Below are positions 9,267 through 18,169 of a stretch of DNA of 64,000 bases, piece by piece (positions within the stretch are counted from its first letter, which is position 1; the number at the start of each line of letters is the position of its first letter). The stretch lies in NCBI RefSeq assembly GCF_022601895.1, contig NZ_JAKVIO010000001.1:1-64000 (forward strand), in the 5' to 3' direction. Origin of the DNA: Sphingomonas sp. LaA6.9 (GTDB taxonomy: Bacteria > Pseudomonadota > Alphaproteobacteria > Sphingomonadales > Sphingomonadaceae). The position numbers were made by a program, and so were the translations under genes. The notes under the pieces were generated by a model. The model did no database searches. It had not been told where the DNA came from and saw only the letters and a list, made by a program, of their open reading frames with translations.

Positions 9267-10238
9267 ATGCCCTATTCGCTCCAGGCGCTGGAAGAAGCCG
9301 CCGCGCTCGTCCACGCGGTGATGCCGCCGACCCCGCAATATGCGTGGCCGCTGCTTGCAGAACGCACGGGCTGCGACGTCTGGGTGAAGCATGAGAACCA
9401 TACCCCTACGGGTGCCTTCAAGGCGCGGGGCGCGATCACCTTCATGGACTGGTTGCGTCGCGAACATCCCGAGGCCACGGGCATCATCACCGCGACGCGC
9501 GGCAATCACGGGCAGGCGCAGGCCTTTGCCGCGAAACGCGCGGGGCTGACCGCGACGATCCTCGTGCCCCGCGGCAATTCGGTCGAGAAGAATGCCGCGA
9601 TGCGCGCGTTCGGCGCCGAGCTGATCGAGCATGGCGAGGATTTCGACGAAGCGCGCGAGGAGGCGCAACGCCGCGCTGCCGACGGCAAGTGGTTCATGGT
9701 GCCGCCCTTCCACGACGCGCTGGCGCTGGGCGTGGCGAGCTATGCGCTGGAGCTGTTCCGCGCCGCGCCGCCGCTCGATACGGTCTATGTGCCGATCGGC
9801 TGCGGATCGGGCATTTGCGGCACGATCGCCGCGCGCAACGCGCTCGGGCTCGACACCAAGGTGGTTGGCGTCGTTTCGACCGGCGCGCAGGCGGCGAAAC
9901 TGTCCTTCGAGGCAGGCGAGCTGATCGAGACCAATGGCGCGCATAGTTTTGCCGATGGCGTCGCGGTCCGCGTACCCGTGCGGGCGGCGTTCGACATCTA
10001 TGCGAAGGGCGCCGACCGCATCGTCGCGGTGCCTGACGCGGCGATTGCCGAGGCCACGCGCATCTACTGGCAGGACACGCACAATCTGGCCGAGGGCGCG
10101 GGCGCTTGTCCGCTCGCGGCGCTGATCCAGGAGGCCGATCGAATGCGTGGGAGTTCCGTCGGCGTGATCCTGTCCGGCGGCAATATCGACACTCGGCACG
10201 TCGCGACCATCATGGCCGGCGGCACGCCATTGACCTGA
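9267..10238 (+). CDS. Threonine/serine dehydratase-like PLP enzyme (323 aa)
   Basis: This is a fold-type II pyridoxal-phosphate enzyme. The Schiff-base Lys is in TPTGAFKARGA near residue 52, the substrate loop is ATRGNHGQ, the phosphate-binding loop is GCGSGICG, and the C-terminal SGGNID is typical. It lacks the regulatory ACT domain of biosynthetic IlvA, so it resembles catabolic threonine dehydratases, although serine racemase or hydroxyaspartate dehydratase activity is possible. It lies 8 bases after leuB and 29 bases before metZ in an amino-acid gene cluster. Confidence 0.82.
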   Translation: MPYSLQALEEAAALVHAVMPPTPQYAWPLLAERTGCDVWVKHENHTPTGAFKARGAITFMDWLRREHPEATGIITATRGNHGQAQAFAAKRAGLTATILVPRGNSVEKNAAMRAFGAELIEHGEDFDEAREEAQRRAADGKWFMVPPFHDALALGVASYALELFRAAPPLDTVYVPIGCGSGICGTIAARNALGLDTKVVGVVSTGAQAAKLSFEAGELIETNGAHSFADGVAVRVPVRAAFDIYAKGADRIVAVPDAAIAEATRIYWQDTHNLAEGAGACPLAALIQEADRMRGSSVGVILSGGNIDTRHVATIMAGGTPLT

Positions 10239-10267
10239 AATTCCACCAGACCGAAAAGAACCACACG

Positions 10268-11476
10268 ATGAAGAAAAAGACCGGCCAGGATCGTTCGATC
10301 ACGCAGAACTGGCGCCCCGCGACGCAGGCGATCCGCGGCGGCACCGCGCGCTCCGAATATGGCGAGACCTCGGAAGCGATCTTCCTCACTTCGGGCTATG
10401 CCTATGACTGCGCGGGCGACGCCGCGGCGCGCTTCGCGGGCGAACAGCAGGGCATGACCTATAGCCGCCTGCAGAACCCCACGGTCGAGATGCTCGAACA
10501 GCGCATCGCGCTGCTGGAAGGTGCCGAGGCCGCGCGCTGCCAGGCATCGGGCATGGCAGCGATGACCGCGGCGTTGCTCTGCCAGCTTTCGCAGGGCGAC
10601 CACGTCGTCGCGGGCCGCGCGGCCTTCGGGTCGTGCCGCTGGCTGACCGACACGCTGATGCCGCGCTTCGGGATCACCACGACCATCATCGACGCGCGCG
10701 ACAATGATGCGTGGAAAGACGCGATCCGGCCGAACACCAAGGTCTTCTTCTTCGAGACGCCGGCCAATCCGACGATGGATATCGTCGATCTCAAGGCGGT
10801 GTGCGGCATCGCGCGGGATGCGGGCATCACGAGCGTGGTCGACAACGCCTTTGCCACGCCCGCGCTCCAGCGGCCGATGGATTTCGGCGCAGACGTCGTC
10901 GCCTATTCGGCGACCAAGATGATGGACGGGCAGGGGCGTGTACTCGCGGGTGCCGTCTGCGGCAGCGATGAATTCATCAACAACACGCTGCTGCCCTTTA
11001 CGCGCAACACCGGGCCGACGCTGTCGGCGTTCAACGCCTGGGTCGTGCTCAAGGGGATCGAGACGCTCGACCTCCGCATTCGTCGCCAGAGCGAGAATGC
11101 GCTGATCGTCGCGCGCTTCCTCGAACAGCGCGTGCCGCGGGTGCTTTACCCGGCGCTCGAAAGCCATCCCCAGCACAATCTGGCGATGTCGCAGATGGAC
11201 GCAGCAGGACCGATCTTCTCGATCTATCTCGACGGCGGCCGCAAGCAGGCGCATGCTCTGCTCGACGCGCTGAAGCTCGTCGACATATCGAACAATATCG
11301 GGGACAGCCGCTCGCTGATGACACACCCTGCATCCACCACGCATGCCGGCCTTTCAGAGGATGTGCGGCTCGACATGGGAGTCACCGAGGGGATGTTGCG
11401 CCTCAATGTCGGCCTTGAGGACCCGCAGGACCTGATCGAGGATTTCGATCAGGCGCTGCGATCCGCGGGTCTTTAG
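10268..11476 (+). CDS. metZ: O-succinylhomoserine sulfhydrylase (402 aa)
   Basis: This is a Cys/Met metabolism PLP enzyme that forms homocysteine from O-succinylhomoserine and sulfide. The sequence shows TYSRLQNPTVEMLE near residue 63, the aspartate partner region VVDNAFATPALQRP, and the PLP Lys in AYSATKMMDGQGRV. The C-terminal LMTHPASTTHAGL is characteristic of this subfamily. The start is the ATG at 10268 (MKKKTGQDRS); an open frame upstream has no support. Cystathionine gamma-synthase is the main alternative, but the pattern fits MetZ better. Confidence 0.9.
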   Translation: MKKKTGQDRSITQNWRPATQAIRGGTARSEYGETSEAIFLTSGYAYDCAGDAAARFAGEQQGMTYSRLQNPTVEMLEQRIALLEGAEAARCQASGMAAMTAALLCQLSQGDHVVAGRAAFGSCRWLTDTLMPRFGITTTIIDARDNDAWKDAIRPNTKVFFFETPANPTMDIVDLKAVCGIARDAGITSVVDNAFATPALQRPMDFGADVVAYSATKMMDGQGRVLAGAVCGSDEFINNTLLPFTRNTGPTLSAFNAWVVLKGIETLDLRIRRQSENALIVARFLEQRVPRVLYPALESHPQHNLAMSQMDAAGPIFSIYLDGGRKQAHALLDALKLVDISNNIGDSRSLMTHPASTTHAGLSEDVRLDMGVTEGMLRLNVGLEDPQDLIEDFDQALRSAGL

Positions 11477-11484
11477 GGGCCGAG

Positions 11485-11883
11485 GTGAAGGGCCTGTTCA
11501 GCTATGCCGAGACGACGCGCACGATCACCGTGCGCGTTTCGGTCAGCTATCTGCCCGAGCAGTCCGAACCCGATCGCGGCCGGTGGTTCTGGGCCTATCA
11601 TATCCGGATCGAGAATGAGGGGGCGAGTGCGGTCCAGCTCATCAACCGCCACTGGGTGATTACCGATGGGCGCGGTGCGCGCCATTCGGTTGAGGGTGAG
11701 GGCGTGGTCGGCGAGCAGCCGATGATCGCGCCGGGCGAGTCGTACGACTATGTCTCGGGCTGCCCGCTCTCGACGCCGACGGGCCAGATGCAGGGCAGCT
11801 ACCACATGGTGTGCGAGGATGGATCGGCTTTCGACGTCAAGATACCGCGCTTTCCGCTGATCGCGCCGGTCAACGCGCAATGA
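11485..11883 (+). CDS. apaG: ApaG-domain protein (132 aa)
   Basis: ApaG is a small beta-sandwich protein associated with Co2+/Mg2+ homeostasis and Ap4A metabolism in enterobacteria; its molecular function is unsettled. Conserved family elements are FWAYHIRIEN, LINRHWVITDG, GVVGEQPMIAPGESYDY and the C-terminal GSYHMVCEDG. It starts with GTG at 11485, preceded by AGGGGC, 8 bases after metZ. Length is normal. Confidence 0.93.
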   Translation: MKGLFSYAETTRTITVRVSVSYLPEQSEPDRGRWFWAYHIRIENEGASAVQLINRHWVITDGRGARHSVEGEGVVGEQPMIAPGESYDYVSGCPLSTPTGQMQGSYHMVCEDGSAFDVKIPRFPLIAPVNAQ

Positions 11884-11927
11884 GCGCTCTCGACTTCGCG
11901 CTGCGGCGGCGGCATTAGGGCGCTGCC

Positions 11928-12719
11928 ATGAAGCGTACGCATCTCCCCCTGAACGGTCTCCGCGTGCTCGACGCCGCCGCGCGCCATCTGAGCTTCACGC
12001 GCGCCGCTGACGAACTGGCGGTGACGCCGGCCGCTGTCGGCCAGCAGATCCGCGCCCTTGAGGATACGCTTGGCGTCGTGCTCTTCCGCCGCACCGCCAA
12101 GGGGCTTGAACTGACGCCCGAGGGCGAGGCGGGGCTCGACGCGCTGCGTGCGGGGTTCCTCCAGTTCGAGGAATCGGTGCGCGCCATGCAGGCGGGGCAA
12201 TCCTCCAAGTCGCTCACCATCGCGGCACCGCGCGACTTCACCGCGAAGTGGCTGGCGAAGCGTCTTGCCGATTATGGCCGCTCCGATGGCGAACTGCGTT
12301 TCGCCCTGATCTCGAGCGAGAGCGATCTCGATTTCACCGAAGCCAATCTCGATCTCGCGATCCGGCTGTCCGAGGGCCCCGGCGAGAATGAGGGGATCAA
12401 GCTGGCCGATGGCGCCTTCGTGACTATAGCTGCGCCCGACGGCGCCGCGGATACCCGGATCGCATGGCCGGGCTGCCCCGCCGATGAGGACAGCGTTTCG
12501 CTGCGCGTAGCCGATGCCGGACTTGCCATAGATGCGGCGGCCAGTGGTTTCGGGCGCACCTGCGTCCCCCATTTGCTCGCTGCATCGGACATCGCTGCGG
12601 GCCGAGTGCGCGTTGTCGAGGACGAACTCCCGTCGCCGCTTGCCTATTGGCTGATCGCGCCATTGCCGCAATGGCGGCAGAAGAAGGTCAAGGCGCTGGT
12701 CGAAGCGCTGACGCGCTGA
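11928..12719 (+). CDS. LysR family transcriptional regulator, GcvA-like (263 aa)
   Basis: The N-terminal winged helix-turn-helix is clear: LNGLRVLDAAARHLSFTRAA, then ELAVTPAAVGQQIRALED and LFRRTAKGLELTPEG. The effector-binding domain is present but shorter than usual (whole protein about 40 residues below the typical 300). The GcvA-like N-terminus suggests control of a metabolic neighbour, but no divergent target is adjacent; the following GNAT gene overlaps its stop and may be co-transcribed. Target genes cannot be inferred. Confidence 0.85.
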   Translation: MKRTHLPLNGLRVLDAAARHLSFTRAADELAVTPAAVGQQIRALEDTLGVVLFRRTAKGLELTPEGEAGLDALRAGFLQFEESVRAMQAGQSSKSLTIAAPRDFTAKWLAKRLADYGRSDGELRFALISSESDLDFTEANLDLAIRLSEGPGENEGIKLADGAFVTIAAPDGAADTRIAWPGCPADEDSVSLRVADAGLAIDAAASGFGRTCVPHLLAASDIAAGRVRVVEDELPSPLAYWLIAPLPQWRQKKVKALVEALTR

Positions 12720-13237
12720 TGCTGCCGACATTGCGAACCGAACGGCTGGTCCTCAGGCCGCTGGTCGAGGGCGATGCCGAGGCGATGCATATCGCCATGT
12801 CCGACGTCGACCTGATGCACTGGTGGTCGAGCGCCCCGCACAGGACGCTTGAGCGTACGCGCGAATATGTCGCGGCGAACGCTGCGGAGGGCGCCTGGCT
12901 CACCTGGGCGATCACCGAGGATGGCGGAGAGGCGCTGGGCTGGGTCGTCCTCGGCGAGCACCGCGAGGGCATTCGCGAGCTCGGCTATATCCTGCGCCGC
13001 GATCGCTGGGGCCGCGGCTATGCGCATGAAGCGGCGAGCGCCGTGCTCGACCACGCCTTCGGCGCGATGAAGCTGCGCCGCGTCTTCGCCGACGTCGATC
13101 CGGAGAATGCCGCTTCGGTAGGGTTGCTGAAACGGCTCGGATTCCGTCAGGAGGGTCATCTGCGTGCCGAATGGGAAACGCATATCGGCATCCGCGACAG
13201 CCTGATCTTCGGGCTGCTCAGGGACGAGTGGCGATGA
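12719..13237 (+). CDS. GNAT family acetyltransferase, RimJ/RimL-like (172 aa)
   Basis: The opening TERLVLRPLVEGDAEAM is the signature of the RimJ/RimL-type GNAT subfamily. The acetyl-CoA loop is seen as RDRWGRGYAHEA, and the NPENAAS-like element as DPENAASVGLLKRLGF. The ATG shares bases with the TGA of the LysR gene, implying coupled translation. Substrate could be a protein N-terminus or a small amine; not resolvable from sequence. Confidence 0.82.
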   Translation: MLPTLRTERLVLRPLVEGDAEAMHIAMSDVDLMHWWSSAPHRTLERTREYVAANAAEGAWLTWAITEDGGEALGWVVLGEHREGIRELGYILRRDRWGRGYAHEAASAVLDHAFGAMKLRRVFADVDPENAASVGLLKRLGFRQEGHLRAEWETHIGIRDSLIFGLLRDEWR

Positions 13238-13488
13238 ACGAGCCGGGCCATTTCAAAATTCACGCCATCGTCGGCCGCGCGCGGAGGCTGGGGTTCATTC
13301 TCGCGATGGCGGGCTTTGCGCTCGCTGTCGCCGGCAAGCGCAATCCCGACATGCCCGCGCTCAAATGGGTCGCGCTCGGCGTCATCCTCTTCGGCGTGAC
13401 GCTGCTGCTCGCGGCGATCACGCATCGGATGGCGTTCCAGAAGCTCGATCTGCTTGCCGAAGAGGAAAAACGGCGCGACGCCGAATAG
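13234..13488 (+). CDS. Small two-helix membrane protein (84 aa)
   Basis: I do not recognise a named family. Two hydrophobic segments are visible at about residues 20-35 (GFILAMAGFALAVAG) and 44-62 (WVALGVILFGVTLLLAAI), with a charged C-terminal tail (AEEEKRRDAE). The ATG overlaps the stop of the GNAT gene by 4 bases, so it is very likely translated. Convergent with the cytochrome gene, 2 bases apart. Confidence 0.6.
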   Translation: MNEPGHFKIHAIVGRARRLGFILAMAGFALAVAGKRNPDMPALKWVALGVILFGVTLLLAAITHRMAFQKLDLLAEEEKRRDAE

Positions 13489-13490
13489 GC

Positions 13491-13904
13491 TCAGTGCAGC
13501 GTTTCGAGATAGTCGATGATGATCTTGCGCTTGGTGGGGTCCTTCTGGCCCGGATAGACCATGCGCGTGCCGGGAACGACCTTGGCCGGCATTTCGAGAT
13601 AGGCGTCGAGCTTGGCGCGATCCCAGGCGAAATTCGCCTCTTTCATGGCCGGCGAATAATTGAAGCCTGCCGCATGAGCGCCGGCCCTGGCGCCGACCAC
13701 GCCGAACAGATTTGGGCCGAGCCGGTTGGGATCACCCTTCTTGTCGGTGTGGCAAACCGTGCAGGGCTGGAACTCGACGGGGCGCGCGCTCGCGATCTCG
13801 GCTGCGGGTGTGGTGGCGCCGGAGGCGGTTTCCTCGGCCTTTTCGGCCTTGCCGCACGCGGTGAGCAGCGCGAGTGCGCCCAGAACGACAAGCGCCTTCG
13901 TCAT
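13491..13904 (-). CDS. c-type cytochrome lipoprotein (137 aa)
   Basis: This is a class I, mitochondrial-type cytochrome c with a lipoprotein signal (lipobox ending LLTACG, Cys at residue 17). The haem site is CTVCH near residues 48-52, and the sixth ligand is probably the Met in GTRMVYPG. An Ala/Glu-rich linker separates the lipid anchor from the haem domain. It is expected on the periplasmic face as an electron carrier, plausibly between the bc1 complex (petABC at 30586) and an oxidase. Its ATG overlaps the parE stop by 3 bases. Confidence 0.88.
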   Translation of the reverse strand: MTKALVVLGALALLTACGKAEKAEETASGATTPAAEIASARPVEFQPCTVCHTDKKGDPNRLGPNLFGVVGARAGAHAAGFNYSPAMKEANFAWDRAKLDAYLEMPAKVVPGTRMVYPGQKDPTKRKIIIDYLETLH

Positions 13905-15877
13905 GCGTCGATAACCTCTTCGTCCACGCGCGCCGCGTTTTCCTGGATGAACTGGAAGCGGTGCTCGGGGTTCTTGCCCATCAGCCGCTCGACGAGATCG
14001 CGCACGACCATGCGCTCCTCATATTCCTGCGGCAGCACGATGCGGATCATGCTGCGCGTCTTGGGGTCCATCGTCGTCTCGCGGAGCTGGCCGGGGTTCA
14101 TCTCGCCAAGCCCCTTGAAGCGCCCCACTTCCACCTTCTTGCCCTTGAACTCGGTCCTTTCGAGCTCGGCGCGGTGCGCGTCGTCGCGCGCATAGGCGCT
14201 CTTGCTGCCCGAAACGAGGCGGTAGAGCGGCGGCTGTGCCAGATAGAGGTGCCCGCGGCGAACGAGTTCGGGCATCTCCTGGAAGAAGAAGGTCATCAGC
14301 AGCGTCGCGATGTGCGCGCCGTCGACATCGGCGTCGGTCATGATCACGACGCGCTCATAGCGCAGGTTGTCGGGGATGCACTTGTCGCGCGTGCCGCAGC
14401 CCAGCGCCTGGATCAGGTCCGCGATTTCCTGATTGGCGAGGATCTTGGCGCTGTTGGCCGATGCGACGTTCAGGATCTTGCCGCGGATCGGCAGGATCGC
14501 CTGTGTCTTGCGGTCGCGCGCCTGCTTGGCGCTGCCGCCCGCGCTGTCCCCCTCGACGATGAAGATCTCGGTGCCCGCGGGATCGTCCGCCGAGCAGTCG
14601 GTGAGCTTGCCGGGCAGGCGCAGCTTGCGGCCCGAGGTCGCGGTCTTGCGCTTGACCTCGCGCTCGGCCTTGCGGCGCAGGCGCTCGTCCATGCGGTCGA
14701 GCACGAAGCCGAGCAGCGCCTTGCCGCGGTCCATATGGTCGGCGAGGAAATGGTCGAAATGATCCTTGATCGCATTTTCGACGAGGCGCGCAGCCTCGGG
14801 GCTGGTCAGCCGGTCCTTGGTCTGGCTCTGGAACTGCGGATCGCGAATGAAGACCGAGAGCATCAGCTCCGAACCGGTCATGATGTCCTCGGCCGCGATG
14901 TCCTTGGCCTTTTTCTGGCCCACCAGATCGCCGAACGCGCGGATGCCCTTGACCACCGCGGCGCGAAGCCCCGCCTCGTGCGTGCCGCCATCGGGGGTGG
15001 GGATGGTGTTGCAGTAATAGCTGTAGCTGCCCTCGGACCAGAGCGGCCAGCCGACCGCCCATTCGACCGAGCCCTGTCCGTCGGGAAACTCCTGTCGCCC
15101 CACGAAGAACTCGGCTGTCGCGCATTCGCGCGTACCGATCTGTTCCTTCAGATGGTCGGCGAGCCCGCCGGGGAACTGGAACACCGCCTCGGCGGGGGTA
15201 TCGTCCGAAATCAGCTCGGGTGCGCATTTCCAGCGGATCTCGACGCCCGCAAACAGATAGGCCTTGGAGCGCGCGAGCTTGTAGAGCCGCTGCGGCTTGA
15301 AGTGCATCTCGCCGAAGATCTCGGTGTCGGGGACGAAGCTGACCGTCGTCCCGCGCCGGTTCTGCGTCGGACCCAGCCGCTCGAGGCCCGTTACGACGTG
15401 TCCGCGCGAGAAGGTCTGGCGGAACACTTCCTTGTTGCGCGCGACCTCGACGACGGTTTCGGACGACAGCGCATTGACGACGCTGACGCCGACGCCGTGG
15501 AGACCGCCCGACGTGGCATAGGCCTTGCCCGCGAACTTGCCGCCCGAATGGAGCATGGTCATGATGACCTCGAGCGCCGACTTGTCGGGAAATTTGGGAT
15601 GCGGATCGACGGGCATGCCGCGGCCATTGTCGATGATCGTCAGCCGGTTGCCCGGCTCCAGCGTCACCTCGATCCGGCTGGCATGTCCCGCCACTGCTTC
15701 GTCCATCGAATTGTCGAGGACTTCGGCCGCGAGGTGATGGAAAGCGCGCTCGTCGGTACCGCCGATATACATCCCCGGCCGGCGGCGGACGGGCTCGAGG
15801 CCTTCGAGAACCTCGATGGCCGATGCGTCATAGGTACCGGAAGTCTGGGGCGCGGAAGCGAACAGGTCGTCGGACAT
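13901..15877 (-). CDS. parE: DNA topoisomerase IV subunit B (658 aa)
   Basis: This is the ATPase subunit that, with ParC, decatenates sister chromosomes. The GHKL ATP site is seen in EVLDNSMDEA, IIDNGRGMPVD and the glycine lid GGLHGVGVSVVNAL. The TOPRIM domain carries EGDSAGGSAKQ and DADVDGAHI. ParE rather than GyrB is favoured by the short length and by the ILNVASANSAK context. The start MSDDLF at 15877 is chosen; an upstream in-frame extension runs into a repeat. The gene overlaps the cytochrome gene at its 3' end. Confidence 0.93.
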   Translation of the reverse strand: MSDDLFASAPQTSGTYDASAIEVLEGLEPVRRRPGMYIGGTDERAFHHLAAEVLDNSMDEAVAGHASRIEVTLEPGNRLTIIDNGRGMPVDPHPKFPDKSALEVIMTMLHSGGKFAGKAYATSGGLHGVGVSVVNALSSETVVEVARNKEVFRQTFSRGHVVTGLERLGPTQNRRGTTVSFVPDTEIFGEMHFKPQRLYKLARSKAYLFAGVEIRWKCAPELISDDTPAEAVFQFPGGLADHLKEQIGTRECATAEFFVGRQEFPDGQGSVEWAVGWPLWSEGSYSYYCNTIPTPDGGTHEAGLRAAVVKGIRAFGDLVGQKKAKDIAAEDIMTGSELMLSVFIRDPQFQSQTKDRLTSPEAARLVENAIKDHFDHFLADHMDRGKALLGFVLDRMDERLRRKAEREVKRKTATSGRKLRLPGKLTDCSADDPAGTEIFIVEGDSAGGSAKQARDRKTQAILPIRGKILNVASANSAKILANQEIADLIQALGCGTRDKCIPDNLRYERVVIMTDADVDGAHIATLLMTFFFQEMPELVRRGHLYLAQPPLYRLVSGSKSAYARDDAHRAELERTEFKGKKVEVGRFKGLGEMNPGQLRETTMDPKTRSMIRIVLPQEYEERMVVRDLVERLMGKNPEHRFQFIQENAARVDEEVIDA

Positions 15878-15932
15878 GGCACAGCTATAGGGGTGCTGGA
15901 GTCGGCGTGGCAAGCCCACCCCGATCAGAACG

Positions 15933-16046
15933 CCGCTCATCCTGAGGAGCTGTTGAGCTTGTCGAAACGGCGTCTCGAAGGATTTGCCTGATGCAGTCCT
16001 TCGAGACGGGCCTTCGCCGCGCTCAGTCCCTCCTCAGGATGAGCGG
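15933..16046. repeat. Long palindromic intergenic repeat, copy 1
   Basis: A 114-base element lies between the gcrA stop and the parE start. The outer arms are a perfect 17-bp inverted repeat (CCGCTCATCCTGAGGAG at 15933-15949 and its complement at 16030-16046), and the inner arms are a perfect 12-bp inverted repeat (CGTCTCGAAGGA at 15971-15982, complement at 15997-16008). A related copy is at 19591. Confidence 0.9.
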
Positions 16047-16066
16047 ATCGGATTCACTATTTCAGA

Positions 16067-16744
16067 TCAGCGGACGCGCGGGCCGCCAAAGGGCATCGGC
16101 GGGGGCGGGCGCCGGTCGCGACGCGGCAGCTGCGCCTGATAGGCGTGGCCGCAATGCGCGACGCAATAGGGGAAGCCCGGGTTCACCGGATCGCCACAGA
16201 AGTGGAAATCGGGCTCGCCGGGATGGCCCAGCGGCCATTTGCAGATGCGGTCGTTGAGATCGAGCAGCGTCGTCTTGCCGGCGATGTCGGCGCTGGGCTT
16301 TGCGGGCACCAGGCGGCGCGGCGGCGCGGGCGGGATCGGTGCCTGCTGGTCGCCGGGGCCCTGGCGCAGGAAGCCACCGGGGCCGATCGAGCGCAGCACG
16401 GGTTCGGAAGGATCGCGCGGCGTTGCCGGTGCGGCCGCAGCCGGGGCCGCGGCTGCCGGCTTGGGCGCGGCCTGCGGTGCGGGCGCGGCGGGCCTGGGGG
16501 CGTGCTGCACAGGCGCGGGGGCGGGCTCGGCCTTTTTGGGCGCGGGCGCGGCCTTTTTGGGCGCGGGCGCCTTGCCCTCCTTGTCCTTCACGGGCGAGGG
16601 GCGCGACTGCAGGCCAAGGCGATGCGCCTTGCCGATCACGGCGTTGCGGCTGACACCGCCGAGCTCGTCGGCGATCTGGCTTGCGGTCATGCCTTTTTCC
16701 CACATCGTTTTGAGCTGATCGATGCGTTCGTCGGTCCAGGCCAT
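16067..16744 (-). CDS. gcrA: GcrA family cell-cycle regulator (225 aa)
   Basis: GcrA is an alphaproteobacterial regulator that binds sigma70-RNA polymerase and activates promoters carrying CcrM-methylated GANTC sites. The N-terminal DNA-binding helix-turn-helix is a very good match (MAWTDERIDQLKTMW, GMTASQIADELGG, SRNAVIGKAHRLGL). A low-complexity Pro/Ala/Lys linker of about 90 residues follows, with repeated APKKA units. The C-terminal polymerase-binding module is Cys-rich (CKWPLGHPGE, FHFCGDPVNPGFPYCVAHC). At 225 aa it is longer than the Caulobacter protein, mainly because of the linker. I see no GANTC site in its own upstream gap. Confidence 0.92.
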   Translation of the reverse strand: MAWTDERIDQLKTMWEKGMTASQIADELGGVSRNAVIGKAHRLGLQSRPSPVKDKEGKAPAPKKAAPAPKKAEPAPAPVQHAPRPAAPAPQAAPKPAAAAPAAAAPATPRDPSEPVLRSIGPGGFLRQGPGDQQAPIPPAPPRRLVPAKPSADIAGKTTLLDLNDRICKWPLGHPGEPDFHFCGDPVNPGFPYCVAHCGHAYQAQLPRRDRRPPPPMPFGGPRVR

Positions 16745-16823
16745 TTAAGCTCCCTTGACTTCAATCTCGTGACGCAAACTCATCGCTTGCGGCTTAAGCC
16801 GACAGCCGATAGGCGATCGGGTG

Positions 16824-17651
16824 ATGAACAGCCAGCCTGAATCAGCGATCCGCAGCGAACCGGGCGTTCCGGTGATCCGCAATGTCAACTGGGGCGGGCT
16901 TCGTGCCCTCTATATCAAGGAGGTGCGCCGTTTCTTCAAGGTGCAGCTCCAGACAATCTGGGCGCCCGCGATAACCACCCTGCTTTTCCTCGTGATTTTC
17001 ACGGTGGCGCTGGGCGGCAGCGGCCGCACGGTGCTTGGCGTGCCCTTTGCGGACTTCATCGCACCCGGCCTGATCGCCATGGGGATGATGAACAACGCCT
17101 TCGCCAATTCCAGCTTTTCGCTGCTCGTCGGCAAGATTCAGGGCACGATCGTCGACTATCTGATGCCGCCGCTCTCGATGGCCGAGCTGCTCGCCGCGCT
17201 GGTCGGCGGCGCGGTCACGCGCGCGGTGCTGGTCGGGTGCGCGGTCTGGGTCGCGATGGCGTTCTGGCCGGGCGTGCATGTCACGCCGAAGCATCCGTGG
17301 GCGATCGTCTGGTTCGGGCTGATGGGCGCACTGTTCCTGAGCTTCCTCGGGGTGCTGACCTCGATCTGGGCGGAGAAATTCGATCACACCGCCGCGGTGA
17401 CCAACTTCGTCGTCGCGCCGCTCACGCTGCTGTCGGGCACCTTCTATTCGGTCGACAAGCTCGCGCCACTGTTCCAGACGATCAGCCACGCCAACCCGTT
17501 CTTCTACATCATCTCGGGCTTCCGCTACGGTTTCCTGAGCGAAGCGGATTCGCCGATCCTGTTGGGCGGACTATTGGTTCTCGTGCTCAACATCGCGCTC
17601 GGCAGCCTATGCTACTGGCTGCTGCGCAAGGGCTGGAAGATCCGGAACTGA
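16824..17651 (+). CDS. ABC-2 type transporter permease (275 aa)
   Basis: This is the membrane subunit of an ABC exporter. About six hydrophobic segments are visible, starting at about residue 40 (IWAPAITTLLFLVIFTVALG) and ending near residue 265, with the ABC-2 signature region DYLMPPLSMAELLAALVGG and the amphipathic FYSVDKLAPLFQTISHANPF. No ATP-binding partner is adjacent in the window, which is unusual; it may be encoded elsewhere. An in-frame GTG lies one codon before the chosen ATG. Divergent from gcrA. Substrate unknown (possibly multidrug or lipid). Confidence 0.85.
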   Translation: MNSQPESAIRSEPGVPVIRNVNWGGLRALYIKEVRRFFKVQLQTIWAPAITTLLFLVIFTVALGGSGRTVLGVPFADFIAPGLIAMGMMNNAFANSSFSLLVGKIQGTIVDYLMPPLSMAELLAALVGGAVTRAVLVGCAVWVAMAFWPGVHVTPKHPWAIVWFGLMGALFLSFLGVLTSIWAEKFDHTAAVTNFVVAPLTLLSGTFYSVDKLAPLFQTISHANPFFYIISGFRYGFLSEADSPILLGGLLVLVLNIALGSLCYWLLRKGWKIRN

Positions 17652-17658
17652 GGCCGAC

Positions 17659-18024
17659 TCAGAACGGCGTCTTGATCGTGAACATGACGCGATTGCTCTC
17701 CACGCCGCCGGGAAACTCAACGGTCTCTACCGAGACCTTCCCCGTTATGTCGCCCAACAATCCGGTCTCCGCCACAAGGGGCTTTTCGTCGAACCCCGAC
17801 GGAAGCGATGGAAGCCGCTGTCCGTCCTTCGGGCCGCGTTGAGCGCACACGACGATCTCCGTCTCGTCGCGGCTGTCGCAACCATCGGAATGGCTGCTCA
17901 AGCGCGTATCGGTGTCCTGCTGTACCATGTCACGCAGGTCGAAATCCTGCGCGGCAACCGGCTCTGCGGTCGCCGCCGGCGCTTGAACAAGCAACATATA
18001 TGCCCACGACATGCAGTGCTCCAT
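17659..18024 (-). CDS. Hypothetical secreted protein (121 aa)
   Basis: No named family is recognised. The N-terminus (MEHCMSWAYMLLVQAPAATA) looks like a short signal sequence; a second possible ATG is at 18012. The central part has a Cys pair in SDGCDSRDETEIVVCAQR, a pattern I associate with many small sphingomonad exported proteins (Cys-x(n)-EIVVC). The gene converges on the ABC permease with 7 bases between them. Start choice is uncertain. Confidence 0.5.
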   Translation of the reverse strand: MEHCMSWAYMLLVQAPAATAEPVAAQDFDLRDMVQQDTDTRLSSHSDGCDSRDETEIVVCAQRGPKDGQRLPSLPSGFDEKPLVAETGLLGDITGKVSVETVEFPGGVESNRVMFTIKTPF

Positions 18025-18113
18025 GGCCGGCCGTTCATTTCGATCGGCCAACAATGAGGCAGGGTTAGGGCAGCATTTTCATTGGCTTGCCACAATGTCG
18101 ACATGGCGAGGCG

Positions 18114-18149
18114 AAAAAAAGCGCCCGGGCCGCTTGGCAGTCCGGGCGC
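18114..18149 (-). terminator. Rho-independent terminator after the 18170-18478 gene
   Basis: Read on the minus strand, GCGCCCGG and CCGGGCGC form an 8-bp stem with a 12-base loop, followed by seven T residues. It begins 20 bases beyond the stop of the small secreted protein gene. Confidence 0.85.
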
Positions 18150-18169
18150 GAGGAGAGCCTCTTCATAAT

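Noticed and set aside
13874-15991. Open frame of about 705 codons antisense to parE
   Set aside because: Same GC-bias artefact; parE motifs are intact on the minus strand and the antisense product resembles no protein.
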